Source of the DNA: Actinomycetes bacterium
Lineage (GTDB): Bacteria > Actinomycetota > Actinomycetes > Actinomycetales > Microbacteriaceae
Direction: 5' to 3'
Assembly: GCA_023457615.1 (NCBI GenBank)
Contig: JAEWKY010000009.1
Coordinates: 1 to 14,871, forward strand
Length of the DNA: 14,871 nucleotides
Positions 14,589 to 14,871 of this stretch are shown here, in pieces. The position numbers and the translations under genes are program-made. Every line of letters begins with the position of its first letter. The first letter of the stretch is position 1. A model generated the notes under the pieces. The model was not told where the DNA came from. It saw nothing but the letters and a program-made list of their open reading frames with translations, and ran no database searches.

Positions 14589-14871
14589 GTGACCGACGCC
14601 GACACCGCCGCGACTCCCGCGGCCGACCGTGCCGCTCTCAGCCGCCTGAAGCTCGCCGAGCTCCAGGCCCTCGCCGAGCAGCGCGGCATCCCCGGCGCCG
14701 GCCGACTTCGAAAAGGAGAACTCGTGGACTCTCTCTCCGGCACCCCGGACGACGACGCCCCCGTGACCACCGACCCCGTCGAGCCGACCGCCGACGAGTC
14801 CGCCCCTGGCGAGACCGCCCCCGTCGAGACCGACGCTGTCGAGACCGACGCCGTCGAGACCGACGCCGACG
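14589..14871 (+). CDS. rho: Transcription termination factor Rho, N-terminal part
   Basis: The first 94 residues of Rho; the frame runs off the right edge. Residues about 15-50 form the Rho_N helical domain ('LSRLKLAELQALAEQRGIPG', then 'LRKGELVDSL'). After this comes an acidic, Pro/Thr-rich insertion ('VTTDPVEP...', then VETDA repeats), as found in actinobacterial Rho between Rho_N and the RNA-binding fold. The RNA-binding and ATPase domains are outside. The GTG start is 10 nt after AAAGGA (14573-14578). Position after argS-lysA-hom-thrC-thrB supports the call, as in M. tuberculosis. An internal in-frame GTG at 14724 (codon 46) also has a strong ribosome site. Confidence 0.93.
   Translation, partial: MTDADTAATPAADRAALSRLKLAELQALAEQRGIPGAGRLRKGELVDSLSGTPDDDAPVTTDPVEPTADESAPGETAPVETDAVETDAVETDAD
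14823..14867 (+). repeat. rho: 15-bp tandem repeat in rho coding VETDA
   Basis: Three in-frame copies of a 15-bp unit (GTCGAGACCGACGCY) encode VETDA three times; the copies differ only at the last base. The array may continue past the window edge. It lies in the low-complexity insertion of Rho, so length changes would stay in frame. Confidence 0.85.

Noticed and set aside
1..14871. Mobile element, CRISPR array, defence island or phage remnant
   Set aside because: No transposase, integrase, spaced direct repeats or compositional break was seen; all genes fit a core chromosomal context.

Overview
The window is very GC-rich, with GTG and ATG starts, several apparently leaderless genes and SigE70-family/LmeA-type proteins. 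It looks like a chromosomal segment of a high-GC Gram-positive actinobacterium, most likely Micrococcales/Microbacteriaceae-like (inference from gene content and protein style; no database search was possible). No mobile element, CRISPR array, integrase or compositional island is visible. This is core chromosome with a few locally unusual regulatory sequences.

Left part (1-4080, all minus strand). From right to left: a GTP-dependent PEP carboxykinase (pckG) with a strong 13-bp hairpin after its stop; an unusual 13-bp AT-containing inverted repeat; an ECF sigma factor of SigE70 type with an ECF-like promoter of its own; an overlapping gene for a one-TM protein that is probably its anti-sigma partner; and the start of an exported TPM-domain protein that runs off the window.

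Middle (4081-7079). Divergent from pckG is an XRE regulator with a degenerate IrrE-like domain and a Cys-containing C-terminal region (RamB/PrpR/ScfR style). A 20-bp palindrome sits in the shared upstream region. A tRNA-Arg(CCG) on the minus strand and a transglutaminase-like gene on the plus strand start back-to-back from overlapping -10 elements. A small lipoprotein gene follows on the minus strand.

Right part (7114-14871, plus strand). The order is argS, an LmeA-like (DUF2993) membrane protein, lysA, hom, thrC, thrB, rho. Apart from the DUF2993 gene this is the order known from Mycobacterium tuberculosis (argS-lysA-thrA-thrC-thrB-rho). argS/DUF2993 are 1 bp apart, lysA/hom and thrC/thrB overlap by 4 bp, and hom/thrC are 2 bp apart, so translational coupling is likely. 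lysA makes lysine from meso-diaminopimelate. hom, thrB and thrC take aspartate semialdehyde to threonine. rho has a long leader with a C-rich, G-poor stretch and a hairpin covering its ribosome site, which suggests autoregulation.

I did not find a clear new defence or mobile system. The best candidates for something undescribed are regulatory: the inverted repeat beside the ECF promoter, the pckG/regulator palindrome with its Cys-rich sensor, the symmetric bidirectional -10, and the rho leader with an in-frame internal start.
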